Shown here piece after piece: positions 50,513-51,401 of a DNA stretch of 51,401 bases. The notes under the pieces are model-generated. The model was not told where the DNA came from. It made no database searches and saw only the letters and a list, made by a program, of their open reading frames with translations. Origin of the DNA: Candidatus Pacearchaeota archaeon. Lineage in GTDB: Archaea; Nanobdellota; Nanobdellia; Pacearchaeales; GW2011-AR1. Location: the NCBI GenBank assembly GCA_018303925.1, contig JAGVXF010000011.1, positions 10,563 through 61,963 of the forward strand. Direction: 5' to 3'. Each line of letters starts with the position of its first letter. The first letter of the stretch is position 1. The position numbers and the translations under genes were made by a program.

Positions 50513-51029
50513 ACTTTTTATAAAAATATTTCAAATCAGCATAAACCGGCATATTATTCACCTTAAAAATTCTCACTTCGTAAAACCATATCAAAACAAC
50601 AAGAACTGTGCTTCCAGCATACCAAAGTATTTTGTGGGCCACATCAAAAAATGGAGAATCATTAATGTACATTGCCCCAAGAACAATTATTCTTATGATA
50701 TTTACAAGTAAAAAGATTAAGAATGAAAGTAAAATCATTTTTATTCTTTTCCCTATTTTTATACCAGACGTTGACAAATTTAAAATTAACAAAAATGAAT
50801 AAGCAGAACCTGCAACGCATGCACCTATTATTTCAATTGCCTTTTCACCGATAAAAATAGAATTTCCGATTAGTGATGCATCAAAAAAGACACTTAAAAT
50901 CCAAAAAACCGGAAACTTGGTCAGGGGCAAAAATACAGCATAAAAAAGGCCAAATCCAAAAAGTGGAATAAGAACAAGAATTAAATACCTTGAAAAAATC
51001 CCTAAAACTTTTTTTGAACCACTCTTCAT
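50493..51029 (-). CDS. Archaeosortase/exosortase-family protein
   Basis: The 178-residue protein has five to seven membrane helices and the three catalytic residues of the exosortase/archaeosortase family in the proper order: Cys in IIGACVAGSAYSFLLI (C71), Arg in VNIIRIIVLG (R113), and His in DVAHKILWY (H132). Such enzymes cut and rejoin the C-terminal tail of surface proteins to a lipid or other anchor. A substrate motif (PGF- or PEF-like) is not visible in the surface proteins of this window. A lineage-specific family of this kind is described for Pacearchaeota. Confidence 0.82.
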   Translation of the reverse strand: MKSGSKKVLGIFSRYLILVLIPLFGFGLFYAVFLPLTKFPVFWILSVFFDASLIGNSIFIGEKAIEIIGACVAGSAYSFLLILNLSTSGIKIGKRIKMILLSFLIFLLVNIIRIIVLGAMYINDSPFFDVAHKILWYAGSTVLVVLIWFYEVRIFKVNNMPVYADLKYFYKKSSLKKK

Positions 51030-51098
51030 AAAGACAATTAAGAAAGAAAGTTTAAATAATTTCTTAAAATGAATAAAAAATAAAAATTTATTTTATCT

Positions 51099-51401
51099 TC
51101 AATTTTTCGGTGCGACGCCTTTGACGTCATAAACAGCCACCACCCGACCATCGTCGAGGGAATCAGCGAGATCGTCATTCCCGGCACCCAAATTCAAGAG
51201 CCTGCTCAGACAAACCCCAGATAATCCATCGTTTCTTGTATAAAAAATTCTATTTCCTTTATATTTATCCAAATTAATGGGCAATCCCCTTTCGTCAACT
51301 TCATCAAAATTCCATTCATTATATTTTCCTGATAATCTATCATCAACAATAACTTCAAAGTTTGATGCAGGAACAATTTTTACCTCATAACCAGTTTCTT
51401 T
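51099..51401 (-). CDS. Hypothetical protein (partial, N-terminus outside window)
   Basis: The last 100 residues of a minus-strand gene are visible, running off the right edge. They contain YNEWNFDEVDERGLPINLDK and then a more GC-rich end encoding RLLNLGAGNDDLADSLDDGR and VYDVKGVAPKN. I do not recognise a family. The 3' third is clearly more GC-rich than its surroundings (about 51110-51210), which could reflect a recent insertion or selection on the protein. No membrane segment is seen in the visible part. Confidence 0.6.
   Translation of the reverse strand, partial: KETGYEVKIVPASNFEVIVDDRLSGKYNEWNFDEVDERGLPINLDKYKGNRIFYTRNDGLSGVCLSRLLNLGAGNDDLADSLDDGRVVAVYDVKGVAPKN

Overview
The window looks like chromosomal DNA from an AT-rich archaeon of the DPANN group, probably close to Pacearchaeota or Woesearchaeota. 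The archaeal markers are eS8, uS10, Cbf5, TrmY, LSm, PCNA, an archaeal RNase Z, a tRNA-Arg with an intron after position 37, and TATA boxes about 25 bases ahead of many starts. The lineage guess rests on a one-piece primase that joins PriS and PriL-like parts without Fe-S cysteines, a Methanococcus-type S-layer protein, an archaeosortase-like membrane protein, a class II LysRS, and several very diverged secreted proteins. Phylogeny was not computed.

Layout. 1-5500: a translation-factor-like fragment, tRNA-Gln with tRNA-like debris beyond its 3' end, a MinD-type ATPase, tRNA-Arg, RNase Z, LSm and two ribosomal protein genes. 5500-18300: PEP synthase, a membrane cyclophilin, endonuclease III without its Fe-S loop, an AlkD-like repair protein, a Ca2+-type P-ATPase beside a Kef-type antiporter, a radical SAM protein, a YitT-type membrane protein and Cbf5. 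18300-28060: two tandem lipoproteins, TrmY, acylphosphatase, RNase HI overlapping an ADP-ribosyltransferase-like gene, class II LysRS, two toxin-antitoxin-like pairs, two nucleases, an alpha3-less histone and a secreted helix-hairpin-helix protein. 28060-33200: two surface proteins and the primase, all on the minus strand. 33371: PCNA.

34250-43560 is the most distinctive stretch. Five short proteins carry an archaeal prepilin-like N-terminus (a KKGQ-like motif directly before a hydrophobic helix). They are interspersed with two large cysteine-rich secreted proteins and a thrombospondin-type-1-like membrane protein. No pilus ATPase or platform gene is visible. A MntA/HepT module sits inside this cluster; MazF-type and second MntA/HepT modules follow it, ending just before the S-layer gene.

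45170-51401: the S-layer gene (45681-48167) is preceded by several TATA-like boxes and a strongly structured leader of about 260 bases. The leader contains a 44-codon ORF and a strand that could pair with two alternative partners. Downstream come two diverged membrane-anchored extracellular proteins, a COG2426-type small membrane protein and the archaeosortase-like protein.

The genes of the second half suggest a cell envelope built from an S-layer, pilin-like filaments and disulfide-stabilised surface proteins. Three genes (a secreted protein, a RelE-type toxin and a HepT-type toxin) are each interrupted by what looks like one extra base. I cannot tell assembly error from real inactivation here.
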